Assembly (NCBI GenBank): GCA_043775015.1
Contig: JAYVSV010000056.1
Span: forward strand, 4,579 to 68,578
Length of the DNA stretch: 64,000 nucleotides
Origin: CANJXF01 sp043775015
GTDB lineage: Bacteria > Verrucomicrobiota > Verrucomicrobiia > Limisphaerales > CANJXF01
Reading direction: 5' to 3'
The position numbers were made by a program, and so were the translations under genes. Positions 25,460-33,180 of the stretch are shown piece after piece (position 1 is the first letter of the stretch; the number at the start of each line of letters is the position of its first letter). A model generated the notes under the pieces. That model searched no databases, was not told the origin of the DNA, and was given only the letters and a program-made list of their open reading frames with translations.

Positions 25460-26125
25460 ATGAATCCGTCGCAAACCATTTTAAACGCGAACGAAGCGGA
25501 AATACTCTCCGGAGATTTCCATCCGCTGCTCGACCAGATTGGCTCGGCGGAAGGACTGGCGCTGGTCGGGGTGGTCAACGCGTCGCTGGTGCTGGAGCCG
25601 ACGCACGACTTTACCGGATTGAAACGGTTCCTGGAAAATTATCGCACGCAACTGCTCGTGCCACTGGAGCTGCCGTTGATATGCCAGGCGTTTGCTCATG
25701 CGAGTCGCAATGAATTTTCTGAATTAATTTCCCTCGATCAACAACAGGCGCACGAGACGCGGCTGGAAATGTTCGTCTCCGCGAGCAAACGGATTGGAAA
25801 AGTGCAATTGAGACGGCTCCGTCCGTTGCGCGATCAACGCGGCTTGCAGCGTTACATCCGCGCGGTGGACGCCGGGGAAGCCAGCGCGTGGCACACGATT
25901 GTTTACGGGGTCACGCTCGCCAGTTTTTCGATGCCGCTGCGACAGGGTTTACTGAATTATTCCGCGCGCGTTTTGAGCGGGTTCGTGCAATCGTCGGGCG
26001 GGTTTGATCGCTTTGCACAATTGGATTGCGAGACGTTGATCGAAGAAAATCTTGCCGCAATCCCTCCGGAAATTGATCGCGCTTTGCTGAGCGGAAAACT
26101 TAGTCCGAACATTCAATTTCCGTAA
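25460..26125 (+). CDS. UreF-like protein (urease accessory family), orphan
   Basis: 221 residues from ATG 25460. The frame is open further upstream, but that part is the antisense of the zinc-ribbon gene. HETRLEMFVSASKRIGKVQL and AWHTIVYGVTLASFSMP followed by NYSARVLSGFVQSSGGF match the helical core of UreF, which helps load nickel into urease. No urease structural gene or other accessory gene is in the window, so the call rests on the helical pattern only. It may serve a different metalloenzyme or be a relic. The next gene, pgpA, converges on it. Confidence 0.55.
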   Translation: MNPSQTILNANEAEILSGDFHPLLDQIGSAEGLALVGVVNASLVLEPTHDFTGLKRFLENYRTQLLVPLELPLICQAFAHASRNEFSELISLDQQQAHETRLEMFVSASKRIGKVQLRRLRPLRDQRGLQRYIRAVDAGEASAWHTIVYGVTLASFSMPLRQGLLNYSARVLSGFVQSSGGFDRFAQLDCETLIEENLAAIPPEIDRALLSGKLSPNIQFP

Positions 26126-26158
26126 TTCTCGAACTGCCTCAATCGCGCCAGGCATCTG

Positions 26159-26668
26159 CTAGAAAAACTTCAAAATCAACAAGATCGCGATGTTCACATA
26201 AAGGGCGGCGAGCACGTCGTCGATGGTGACGCCCCAACCGCCCGACAACGACTGGATTTGACGCACCGGCCACGGTTTGGCGATGTCGAACAGGCGAAAC
26301 AAAAGAAAAACTCCGACGGTCAGCAACGCGTTTTTTCCTGAGAAGAAAAATTCCGGTGCCGGCCAAAACCCTTTTTTGAAAAAGAGCACCGCGAGCCAAC
26401 CGGCAAAGCAAATGGGGATGGCGATGATTTCATCCATGACGATGGAACCCGGATCACGCTGTTTCAGAATTTTTTCGCCCGCACCACAAAGCCAGACGCA
26501 AACAAAAATACTGGCGAGCACTCCGATGAGAAAGAGCAGCGGGCTGCCGGGCAAAAGCAAAATCCAAAACCACGCCAGGCCAACGACGGAGCCGAAGGTG
26601 CCGGGAGCGAACGGAATTCGTCCGACACCGAAACCTTGCGCGAGCCAGAGAATCAATCCGTTCCTCAT
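26159..26668 (-). CDS. pgpA: Phosphatidylglycerophosphatase A
   Basis: 169 residues with several membrane helices. The N-terminal GFGVGRIPFAPGTFGSVVGL, the central DPGSIVMDEIIAIPICF and the late RLFDIAKPWPVRQIQSL and GWGVTIDDVLAALY are the PgpA marks, including the acidic metal-binding residues. It removes the phosphate from phosphatidylglycerol-phosphate. It follows pgsA by 3 bp, so the two steps of phosphatidylglycerol synthesis are made from one transcript. Confidence 0.93.
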   Translation of the reverse strand: MRNGLILWLAQGFGVGRIPFAPGTFGSVVGLAWFWILLLPGSPLLFLIGVLASIFVCVWLCGAGEKILKQRDPGSIVMDEIIAIPICFAGWLAVLFFKKGFWPAPEFFFSGKNALLTVGVFLLFRLFDIAKPWPVRQIQSLSGGWGVTIDDVLAALYVNIAILLILKFF

Positions 26669-26671
26669 GGG

Positions 26672-27283
26672 TCACATGTCATCCAGATAGAGCGCGCGAT
26701 TTCTCCACAAATACATCACGCCGGAATATCCGGTCAACGCGACTGCGATCCACTTTGACAATTCGGTGAACCAGACCACCCACGGGCCGAAACCGAAAAG
26801 GTCGTAGCTGAAAAAATTTCCAAGCCAGCCCCAATCGACGTGGCTGGCCAGAACAAGAATCGAAATGATGCAAACGATTTGCGAAATGGTTTTGTGTTTG
26901 CCGTAACGCTCGGCGGCGAGCACGACATTTTTCGACGCCGCGAGCAGGCGCAATCCGGTGATGGCCAGTTCCCGCGCCACAATCACCACGACCATCCACG
27001 CCGGCATCCATTCCAATGCCTGCCGGGTCGGGGCGCGATCGACGAAGGCGATGAAGGCCGAGCAAATCAAAATTTTGTCGGCGAGCGGATCCATCAGGAT
27101 GCCGAAGTTGGTAATCAAATTGTCGCGGCGCGCAATTTTTCCGTCGAAATAATCGGTTAGACTCGCCACGCAAAAGAGCACGAGCGAAATGGTTTCGTGG
27201 TAGCGAATGCGCGAGAAAAAAACCGCCAGAAACGCAACGGTGAGGACGAAGCGCGAGACGGTCAGTTTATTCGGAACATTCAT
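26672..27283 (-). CDS. pgsA: CDP-diacylglycerol-glycerol-3-phosphate 3-phosphatidyltransferase
   Basis: 203 residues, membrane protein. The CDP-alcohol phosphotransferase signature D-x2-DG-x2-AR-x8-G-x3-D-x3-D is complete, starting at DYFDGKIARR and ending MDPLADK. The N-terminus MNVPNKLTVSRFVLTVAFL is typical of PgsA. It makes phosphatidylglycerol-phosphate from CDP-diacylglycerol and glycerol-3-phosphate, directly upstream of its successor enzyme pgpA. It follows rimO by about 54 bp on the same strand. Confidence 0.93.
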   Translation of the reverse strand: MNVPNKLTVSRFVLTVAFLAVFFSRIRYHETISLVLFCVASLTDYFDGKIARRDNLITNFGILMDPLADKILICSAFIAFVDRAPTRQALEWMPAWMVVVIVARELAITGLRLLAASKNVVLAAERYGKHKTISQIVCIISILVLASHVDWGWLGNFFSYDLFGFGPWVVWFTELSKWIAVALTGYSGVMYLWRNRALYLDDM

Positions 27284-27337
27284 TTAGACAGAATAAATTA
27301 AATTTCAGCGCCAATTCTGTCCATTCCGGCAGTTCTG

Positions 27338-29062
27338 TCAAAGTCCCTCTGCAATTAAATCGTAATCGGTATGGCCAATGATGCGGACGCGGGCAAATTC
27401 GCCGGGCGGGAGTTTGCTGCGAACAAAGACGCGTCCATCAATGTCCGGCGCATCGGCTTCGCCGCGTGCCACGAGATAATTTCCTTCGAGTTGCGCGGTG
27501 TGTTTGTCTGCGCCGCGAATCAATCCATGTTCCCATGAACTGACATTGGTCCCGCCCACGCGGGACAACTCGCGCGCGTTGGCTTCTTTTTCGATGAGAA
27601 CATTTATTTCGCGGCCGACAAACGATTCGGAAATCCGTCGCGCCACTTTCAATTGTTCGGCCATCGCGATTTTCTTGCGCTTATTTTTCAGCGAATCCGA
27701 GATCTGGCTCTCCATTTTCCCGGCGCGCGTTCCTTCTTCCTTCGAGTAACTGAAAATACCGAGCCGCTCGAATTTTGTTTCGCGAATGAACTGACGCAAC
27801 GTTTCGAAACAAGTTTCCGTCTCGCCGGGAAACCCGACGATGAACGTGGTGCGCAGCGCAATTCCCGGAATGCCGGCGCGGATTTTTTTAATGAGATCAA
27901 CGATGTATTGCTGCGAGGTTTCGCGGCGCATCCGTTCGAGCATGTTTTCGTGAATGTGCTGGAGCGGCATATCGACGTAGCGCGCCACCTTCGAGCATTC
28001 GGCGATGGTCTGGATCAATTCATCGGTCCAATGCGCCGGATGGGTGTAGAGCAGACGAATCCAAAAATCGCCGGGCAACGCATTCAACTCGCGAAGCAAA
28101 GTGCAAAGCGTGGTGGCATCGGCGGGCAACGATTTTGCGGCGGCATTAAATTTTTCTGGAGAAGCGATGGCGCGGCTATGATTGGCGCGCAAATCGAGGC
28201 CGTAATAAGTGGAGTCCTGCGAAATCAGATTCAGCTCTTTCACACCATCGGCGATCAACTGTTTTGCTTCGCGGACGATGTCGGATTGCAGCCGGCTGCG
28301 ATGGCTCCCGCGCATTTGCGGAATGATGCAGAAACTGCAGGGATGATTGCAGCCCTCGGCAATTTTCACGTAGGCAAAATGCTTTGGGGTGAGCCGAAAG
28401 CGCGGCGTCTCGTAATCAGGAATGTAAACCGGCCGCTGCGTCACGTCGAAGAAGGGTGCGGGAGTTTTTAATTTTGAGTTTTGAGTTTTAAGTTGGCCGG
28501 GCGCAACGACGGTTCGGGTTTTGCCAAATTTGTCGGCGCCGCGAATCGCTTCTTCGTCGTCGTGCGCGGAATGAGTTTTGCCCTGTTGCAGCTCGGCGAA
28601 TTTGCCGGCGATTTTAACTTTCCTAACTGGCCGGCTTTGAACATTGGATTTTAAACTTTGGACTTTTTCCGCCCGCCGCACCATCGCCTGTTCGACAATT
28701 TGGGAGACTTGGGCGACTTGATCGATGCCCATGAAAGCGTCCACCTCCGGCAGCAGCTTGGGCAGATCATCGCGGAAGCGTTGCGGCAAGCAGCCGGAAA
28801 CAATCAGACCTTGCCCGCGATTATTGGCTTCACGGACTTCCGCTGATTCCAAAATAGCGTCGATGCTTTCCTCCTGCGCAGCGTCAATGAACGAACAGGT
28901 GTTGACGATGACGACATCGGCGGAGGCCGCGTCGTTGGTGATTTCCACGCCGCTTTTCATGAGCGAGCCGAGCATGACCTCGGCGTCCACCAGGTTTTTG
29001 GCGCAACCGAGAGAGATCAGACCAACGCGCACCGGGCGTTTGGTTTCATGGGTTTTCGTCAT
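27338..29062 (-). CDS. rimO: Ribosomal protein S12 methylthiotransferase RimO
   Basis: 574 residues from ATG 29062, against about 440 in usual members. N-terminal domain: ISLGCAKNLVDAEVM, NTCSFIDAAQEESID and VSGCLPQRF supply the three cluster cysteines. Radical SAM core: EGCNHPCSFCIIPQMRG. C-terminal TRAM domain ends GRVFVRSKLPPGEFARVRII. The enzyme adds a methylthio group to an Asp of ribosomal protein S12. Between the two domains, residues about 125-200, there is a long insert. It includes two translated 7-bp-periodic arrays (VQSLKSNVQSRPVRK and QLKTQNSKLKTPAPF) on either side of a charged segment. All catalytic parts are intact. Confidence 0.93.
   Translation of the reverse strand: MTKTHETKRPVRVGLISLGCAKNLVDAEVMLGSLMKSGVEITNDAASADVVIVNTCSFIDAAQEESIDAILESAEVREANNRGQGLIVSGCLPQRFRDDLPKLLPEVDAFMGIDQVAQVSQIVEQAMVRRAEKVQSLKSNVQSRPVRKVKIAGKFAELQQGKTHSAHDDEEAIRGADKFGKTRTVVAPGQLKTQNSKLKTPAPFFDVTQRPVYIPDYETPRFRLTPKHFAYVKIAEGCNHPCSFCIIPQMRGSHRSRLQSDIVREAKQLIADGVKELNLISQDSTYYGLDLRANHSRAIASPEKFNAAAKSLPADATTLCTLLRELNALPGDFWIRLLYTHPAHWTDELIQTIAECSKVARYVDMPLQHIHENMLERMRRETSQQYIVDLIKKIRAGIPGIALRTTFIVGFPGETETCFETLRQFIRETKFERLGIFSYSKEEGTRAGKMESQISDSLKNKRKKIAMAEQLKVARRISESFVGREINVLIEKEANARELSRVGGTNVSSWEHGLIRGADKHTAQLEGNYLVARGEADAPDIDGRVFVRSKLPPGEFARVRIIGHTDYDLIAEGL
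28466..28496. repeat. Heptamer array in rimO, first
   Basis: Plus strand TTTTTAATTTTGAGTTTTGA then GTTTTAAGTT: 7-bp units AATTTTG, AGTTTTG, AGTTTTA, AGTT. It is translated on the minus strand as QLKTQNSKLKTP, in frame within rimO. Confidence 0.8.
28630..28670. repeat. Heptamer array in rimO, second
   Basis: Plus-strand units TTGAACA, TTGGATT, TTAAACT, TTGGACT: 7-bp period with drift. It is translated as VQSLKSNVQS. The unit sequence differs from the array 150 bp away, yet the period is the same. Confidence 0.75.
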
Positions 29063-29115
29063 CACAAGGCGGACAAGTTACGCTTCTTCCCTCGTATGGC
29101 AATGGCGGGGATGGG

Positions 29116-29231
29116 GAGTTGGACTTATGAAATTTTAAGTTTTTTGTTTTGAGTGGAGTGGTGCATTTAGCGCGCCGCAGTGATGAGGGCAGTCAAAGAG
29201 ACATTGAGCATCGAACATCGAAATTCTTCAA
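29116..29231. repeat. Two 7-bp-periodic stretches between RodZ-like gene and rimO
   Basis: Near 29130 the units TTTTAAG, TTTTTTG, TTTTGAG, and near 29200 ATTGAGC, ATCGAAC, ATCGAAA. Both are outside coding sequence. No gene is seen in this gap. Confidence 0.6.
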
Positions 29232-29735
29232 TTAGCGGCGCGGCTGGGTTGGGACGGGGAGGACGTCGCCGGAACTGCGTTTTGGCGGCTGATACACACC
29301 GGCGGGGACATCGGCCAGCGGATCTTTCGCCTTGTGGCTGCTCCATATCCGCCAAGCTCCTGCCGAGAGTAAAACCAGCAAAGCGATCCCGAGTACCGGC
29401 AGGACGATGCGCCAATTCAGTTTCGAAAGTTGAAACATCAGAATATCGAGAAAGCTCTTGCGATGCTTGGTCAGCGGCGGATGGTCGTGATGCTTATCGG
29501 TCTTGGCCAATTCGGCGGCGAGCAGTTCCATGGTTTTGGGAACATCGAGCTTCAACAAAGTCGCGTAAGTGCGGACGAAACCGCGAATATAAACCGGGGC
29601 AGAGAAAACATCGTAATTGCCTTCGTCGAGGGCGCGGATGTGGTCGGTCCGGATTTTTGTAATCTCCGCGACCTGATAGACCGTCAGATTCTGGGCTTCG
29701 CGCGCCGCTCTCAATTGTTCAGCAACCGTGGACAT
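29232..29735 (-). CDS. RodZ-like helix-turn-helix membrane protein
   Basis: 167 residues from ATG 29735. Residues 1-70 are an HTH_25 domain as in RodZ (EQLRAAREAQNLTVYQVAEI, RALDEGNYDVFSAPVYIRGF, RTYATLLKLD). A membrane helix follows at about 108-127 (VLPVLGIALLVLLSAGAW), then a short Pro-rich periplasmic tail. Full RodZ has a longer periplasmic DUF4115 domain, missing here. RodZ links the MreB filament to the envelope; a short form may do the same or act as a regulator. It is divergent from the EboD-like gene with 99 bp between them. Confidence 0.8.
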   Translation of the reverse strand: MSTVAEQLRAAREAQNLTVYQVAEITKIRTDHIRALDEGNYDVFSAPVYIRGFVRTYATLLKLDVPKTMELLAAELAKTDKHHDHPPLTKHRKSFLDILMFQLSKLNWRIVLPVLGIALLVLLSAGAWRIWSSHKAKDPLADVPAGVYQPPKRSSGDVLPVPTQPRR

Positions 29736-29834
29736 TTCGCAGACTGATAGCGGTTTTCCGGAGGTGTGGCAATCTTGGAGATTTTCAAATAAAACTCGAA
29801 ATTGCGCGTCCAACCTCCCACAATTAATCACACG

Positions 29835-31028
29835 ATGTCCGTCATTGAACGCACAATTCAGGTCGATTTTCAGCTCCGGGTGCATTTCACCCAGGCTGTT
29901 TTCGACCCGGCAAATCCTTTGCTGAAAGAAGTTCTGGTCAACCGCGAGCCGGGCCAGGCGCGCAAGGCGTTGGTGGTGCTCGATGAATCGCTGGCGCTGG
30001 CCCAACCCGACCTCGTGCAAAATATTGAGCGCTATTTTTTCGTTCACGCTGACTCGGTGAAACTGGTGTGCGCACCGCTGATCATCGAAGGGGGAGAGCG
30101 GGCGAAAAATTCTTATTTTCACGTTTCCGAAATCCAATCAAACATCGAAAAATATCATGTGGACCGGCATTCGTATGTGCTGGCCGTCGGCGGTGGTGCG
30201 TTGCTTGATGTCGTTGGTCTTGCTGCGGCAACGGCGCATCGCGGCGTGCGACACGTCCGCATTCCGACGACCACCCTGAGCCAGGATGATTCCGGGGTCG
30301 GCGTGAAAAACGGAATCAATGCGTTCGGGAAAAAAAATTTCATTGGAACCTTTTCGCCGCCGTTCGCGGTCATCAACGATTTTCAATTGCTCGCCTCACT
30401 TCCAGACCGGGAAAAGCGCGCGGGCTACATCGAAGCGGTGAAGGTGGCGCTGATCCGCGACAAAAGTTTTCTCGAAGCGATCGAACAGGATGCCGGGGCG
30501 CTGGCGGGGTTTGAACCGTCCGCGATGCAGCGGTTGATTTTTCGCTCCGCTGAATTGCATTTGAACCATATTGCCACGTCCGGCGACCCCTTTGAATTTG
30601 GTTCCGCGCGCCCGCTCGACTTCGGCCATTGGTCGGCGCACAAGCTCGAACAGATTTCCGATTACCAGATTCGTCACGGCGAGGCGGTGGCCATCGGAAT
30701 TGCGGTGGATGTGATTTACTCGCGCAAAACCGGGCTGCTCAGCGACTTGGTGGCGGAACGGATTTTGACGCTGCTCGAGAAACTGGGCTTCACCCTGTTC
30801 GCCAACGAGTTGCTTAACGTCGATACCGACAACCACCTGCATGTGCTGAAAGGGCTGGAGGAATTTCGCGAACATCTCGGCGGGCAACTGACCATCACGT
30901 TGCTGCGGGAAATCGGCGACGGCGTGGAAGTGCACGAGATGAATCTGGCGAAAGTGGTTGAATCCATTTACGAATTGCAACAGCGCCATGAACAACATCC
31001 GCAAAAAATATTTTTTGTGCAGCCGTAA
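29835..31028 (+). CDS. 3-dehydroquinate synthase homologue, EboD-like
   Basis: 397 residues from ATG 29835. The dehydroquinate-synthase fold is clear: YVLAVGGGALLDVVGLAAAT, HVRIPTTTLSQDDSGVGVKN, FIGTFSPPFAVINDFQLLAS, SGYIEAVK-type lysine (RAGYIEAVKVALI) and a late RHGEAVAIGIAVD with metal ligands. The phrase GVKNGINAFGKKNFIGTF and the long N-terminus (QVDFQLRVHFTQAVFDPANP) match, from memory, the EboD group found in ebo gene clusters, not housekeeping AroB. The other ebo genes (TatD-like, UbiA-like, isomerase-like) are not next to it. A shikimate role remains possible if the genome has no other aroB. Confidence 0.8.
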   Translation: MSVIERTIQVDFQLRVHFTQAVFDPANPLLKEVLVNREPGQARKALVVLDESLALAQPDLVQNIERYFFVHADSVKLVCAPLIIEGGERAKNSYFHVSEIQSNIEKYHVDRHSYVLAVGGGALLDVVGLAAATAHRGVRHVRIPTTTLSQDDSGVGVKNGINAFGKKNFIGTFSPPFAVINDFQLLASLPDREKRAGYIEAVKVALIRDKSFLEAIEQDAGALAGFEPSAMQRLIFRSAELHLNHIATSGDPFEFGSARPLDFGHWSAHKLEQISDYQIRHGEAVAIGIAVDVIYSRKTGLLSDLVAERILTLLEKLGFTLFANELLNVDTDNHLHVLKGLEEFREHLGGQLTITLLREIGDGVEVHEMNLAKVVESIYELQQRHEQHPQKIFFVQP

Positions 31029-31128
31029 TCCCGTTTTGCCACATGCCCTCAAAGGCCAGCGATAATCCACTTTACAACATCCATTTCAGGTGAGAGAGAC
31101 TGTCGCTCACTTTTGTTAAAACCGCGCC

Positions 31129-31680
31129 ATGCCTACCAACCATTCAGTTTTAGAGAAGCTCTGCCTGACCTGCGGTCTCTGCTGCAATGGCGTGATTTTT
31201 GCCGACGTGCAGTTGCAGAATGGCGACGATGCGAAACGACTTGAAGAGATCGGGCTTCCCCTCGCTGCGCGCGGCAAATCGCGCGGCATCAAGGTCAAAA
31301 ACAACAGCTATAAATTCCCCCAACCTTGTTCCGCCTTCGATGGATGCCGTTGCCAGATCTACAGCGAGCGGCCAAAACATTGTCGAGCGTTCGATTGCGC
31401 CTTGCTCACGAGTGTGCAGAACGGCGAAACAAAACCGGCCAGCGCGCTTCGAACGATCGAGCAAGCACGAGTTCGCGCTGAGAAAATGCGAGAATTGTTG
31501 CGGCGTCTCGGGGATGCCGATGAAAAGGTTGCGTTGAGCCTGCGTTTTCGAAAAACCGCCAGACGACTTCAGGAAGGGGAATGCAACCCGCGCACGGCAG
31601 ATACTTTCAGCCAATTGACGCTGGCGACCCACGACCTGAACCTCATCCTGAGCGAGAAGTTTTATCCGGGCCAGGCCTGA
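31129..31680 (+). CDS. YkgJ family cysteine-cluster protein
   Basis: 183 residues. Cysteines at LCLTCGLCCNG, then PCSAFDGCRCQIYSERPKHC and RAFDC form the CxxCxxCC... cluster of the UPF0153/YkgJ family (putative zinc or iron-sulfur binding). The C-terminal helical part is unlike short family members. The function of the family is unknown. It sits 75 bp before the sialidase-like lipoprotein gene on the same strand. Confidence 0.85.
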   Translation: MPTNHSVLEKLCLTCGLCCNGVIFADVQLQNGDDAKRLEEIGLPLAARGKSRGIKVKNNSYKFPQPCSAFDGCRCQIYSERPKHCRAFDCALLTSVQNGETKPASALRTIEQARVRAEKMRELLRRLGDADEKVALSLRFRKTARRLQEGECNPRTADTFSQLTLATHDLNLILSEKFYPGQA

Positions 31681-31755
31681 CGCTGGCAAACTTGAGCTTA
31701 TGCGTTGCGTCGGTTTGCTCTTTTCCGCGAGCGCATTGGGTGTTGAAATGGCGCG

Positions 31756-32847
31756 ATGATTCTCCGCAATATTATTGGAATCACCTGCGCTGTTTTTTTG
31801 CTGCCCGGTTGCGTCATGTTTGACGGCAAAGATAAAACCGGCCCACAGGAAATCATCGAGACCACCCTCGCTGCCGATTCCGCGACGCATCCTCGCCAGA
31901 GCGAAGGAGATATTCTGGTCTTGAAAGATGGAACGCTGCTGGCGGCGTGGTCCGATTTCACCGGCGGTCCGGACGATCACGCGACGGCGAATATTTCCGC
32001 CGCCAAATCCAAAGATGGCGGTCGCACCTGGAGCGCGCCTTTCCTGTTGCAAGAAAATGTGGGCCGCAACAACGTGATGTCGGTCAGCCTGCTGCGCACC
32101 CGCTCTGGCGAAATCCTGTTTTTCTTTCTCGTCAAAAATTCAAACACCGACCTCAAGCTCGCAGTTCGCCGTTCCACCGACGAGGCGCGGAGCTGGGGCG
32201 AGCCGTTGGTGATTACGCGTGAGCCGGGCTATCACATCATGAACAACGCGCGCGCGATTCAACTAAAGTCGGGCCGGATTCTTTGTCCGATTTCCTCCTC
32301 GGCGGACATCGGCACGCGCCAGGAACCGCTCCGCAATTTTATTTATTTCTCCGACGACAACGGGCGAAGCTGGCAACGGAGCGCTGATACCATTGAGTGT
32401 CCAAAACGTGGCGCGATGGAACCGGGCTTGGTTGAATTAAAAGATGGAACCCTGTTGCAAATCATCCGCACGCAGATGGGGCAGATCTGGTTCTCGCTTT
32501 CCACGGATCGCGGAAACAAATGGACGCAGCCGGGACCGCTCGGTGTGGTCAGTCCGGAATCGCCGAGCACGATTGGGCGCTTGCCGGGACGCGGGGAGTT
32601 GATCCTGATCTACAACCCGAGCGTCAAAGCGCGCACGCCGTTGGTGGCTGCGCTTTCGCGTGACGAAGGGAAAACGTGGTCGGCGCCAAAAATAATCGAG
32701 GCGAGCGCGGACGCGACTTACGCCTACACCAGCTTGACGTTTCGGGGCGATCGCGCGTTGCTCACCTACTATGTCGCGCCGAACCACACGAACCGGTTGG
32801 CGTTGAAATTCAAAAGCATTCCGTTGAGCTGGTTTCGGTCGGAGTAG
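31756..32847 (+). CDS. Sialidase-like (BNR/Asp-box) lipoprotein
   Basis: 363 residues. The N-terminus MILRNIIGITCAVFLLPGC ends in a lipobox (LPGC), so it is probably an outer-membrane lipoprotein. Five Asp-box-like turns mark a six-bladed propeller: SKDGGRTWSAP, STDEARSWGEP, SDDNGRSWQRS, STDRGNKWTQP and SRDEGKTWSAP. Together with NARAIQLKSGRILCPIS and YNPSVKARTPL it looks like the exo-alpha-sialidase/BNR family (GH33-related), with many members of unknown substrate. It could trim host or plant glycans. No partner glycosidase is adjacent. Confidence 0.85.
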   Translation: MILRNIIGITCAVFLLPGCVMFDGKDKTGPQEIIETTLAADSATHPRQSEGDILVLKDGTLLAAWSDFTGGPDDHATANISAAKSKDGGRTWSAPFLLQENVGRNNVMSVSLLRTRSGEILFFFLVKNSNTDLKLAVRRSTDEARSWGEPLVITREPGYHIMNNARAIQLKSGRILCPISSSADIGTRQEPLRNFIYFSDDNGRSWQRSADTIECPKRGAMEPGLVELKDGTLLQIIRTQMGQIWFSLSTDRGNKWTQPGPLGVVSPESPSTIGRLPGRGELILIYNPSVKARTPLVAALSRDEGKTWSAPKIIEASADATYAYTSLTFRGDRALLTYYVAPNHTNRLALKFKSIPLSWFRSE

Positions 32848-33180
32848 ATCTGAAACTCATTTCGAGGCCTCTGCAAAACCACCTTTATCACCGATGTAGT
32901 GTCCGGCCTGTGGCCGGAAATATTGGGCTTTTCGGCAAATCAGTCGAGGCACAGCCTCGACACGACCTCTTTTGCAGAGGTCTCATTTCATGAATACAGG
33001 AACGCGGAATTCAGCCCGTTTCAGTGCCAAACACCGACGACACTGCGGCGATTTCAGTATTTTCAAAGCTGAAGCAGTCCCGCGTGCGGGACAGCGATCC
33101 TTTTGTGTTCACGAGAGAGCTTCCAAAAATCAAAGGAGAACGCTTTACGGATTTCGCATAATGGAGGTAAATTTGTCGCA
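32848..33180. other. 333-bp gap: MITE-like element plus short upstream region of the next gene
   Basis: The first half is the palindromic element at 32864-32981 with its target duplication. The remainder (33000-33180) has no recognisable gene; a good purine-rich ribosome site (ATGGAGG near 33162) precedes the start at 33181. Confidence 0.55.
32864..32981. mobile_element. MITE-like palindromic element with 8-bp target duplication
   Basis: 118 bp. The ends CCTCTGCAAAA and TTTTGCAGAGG are inverted repeats. Inside are two more hairpins: GTCCGGCCTGTGGCCGGA and GTCGAGGCACAGCCTCGAC. The element is flanked by CTCATTTC on both sides (32856-32863 and 32982-32989), which looks like a target-site duplication. 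No transposase lies within it, so it is non-autonomous. Confidence 0.7.
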
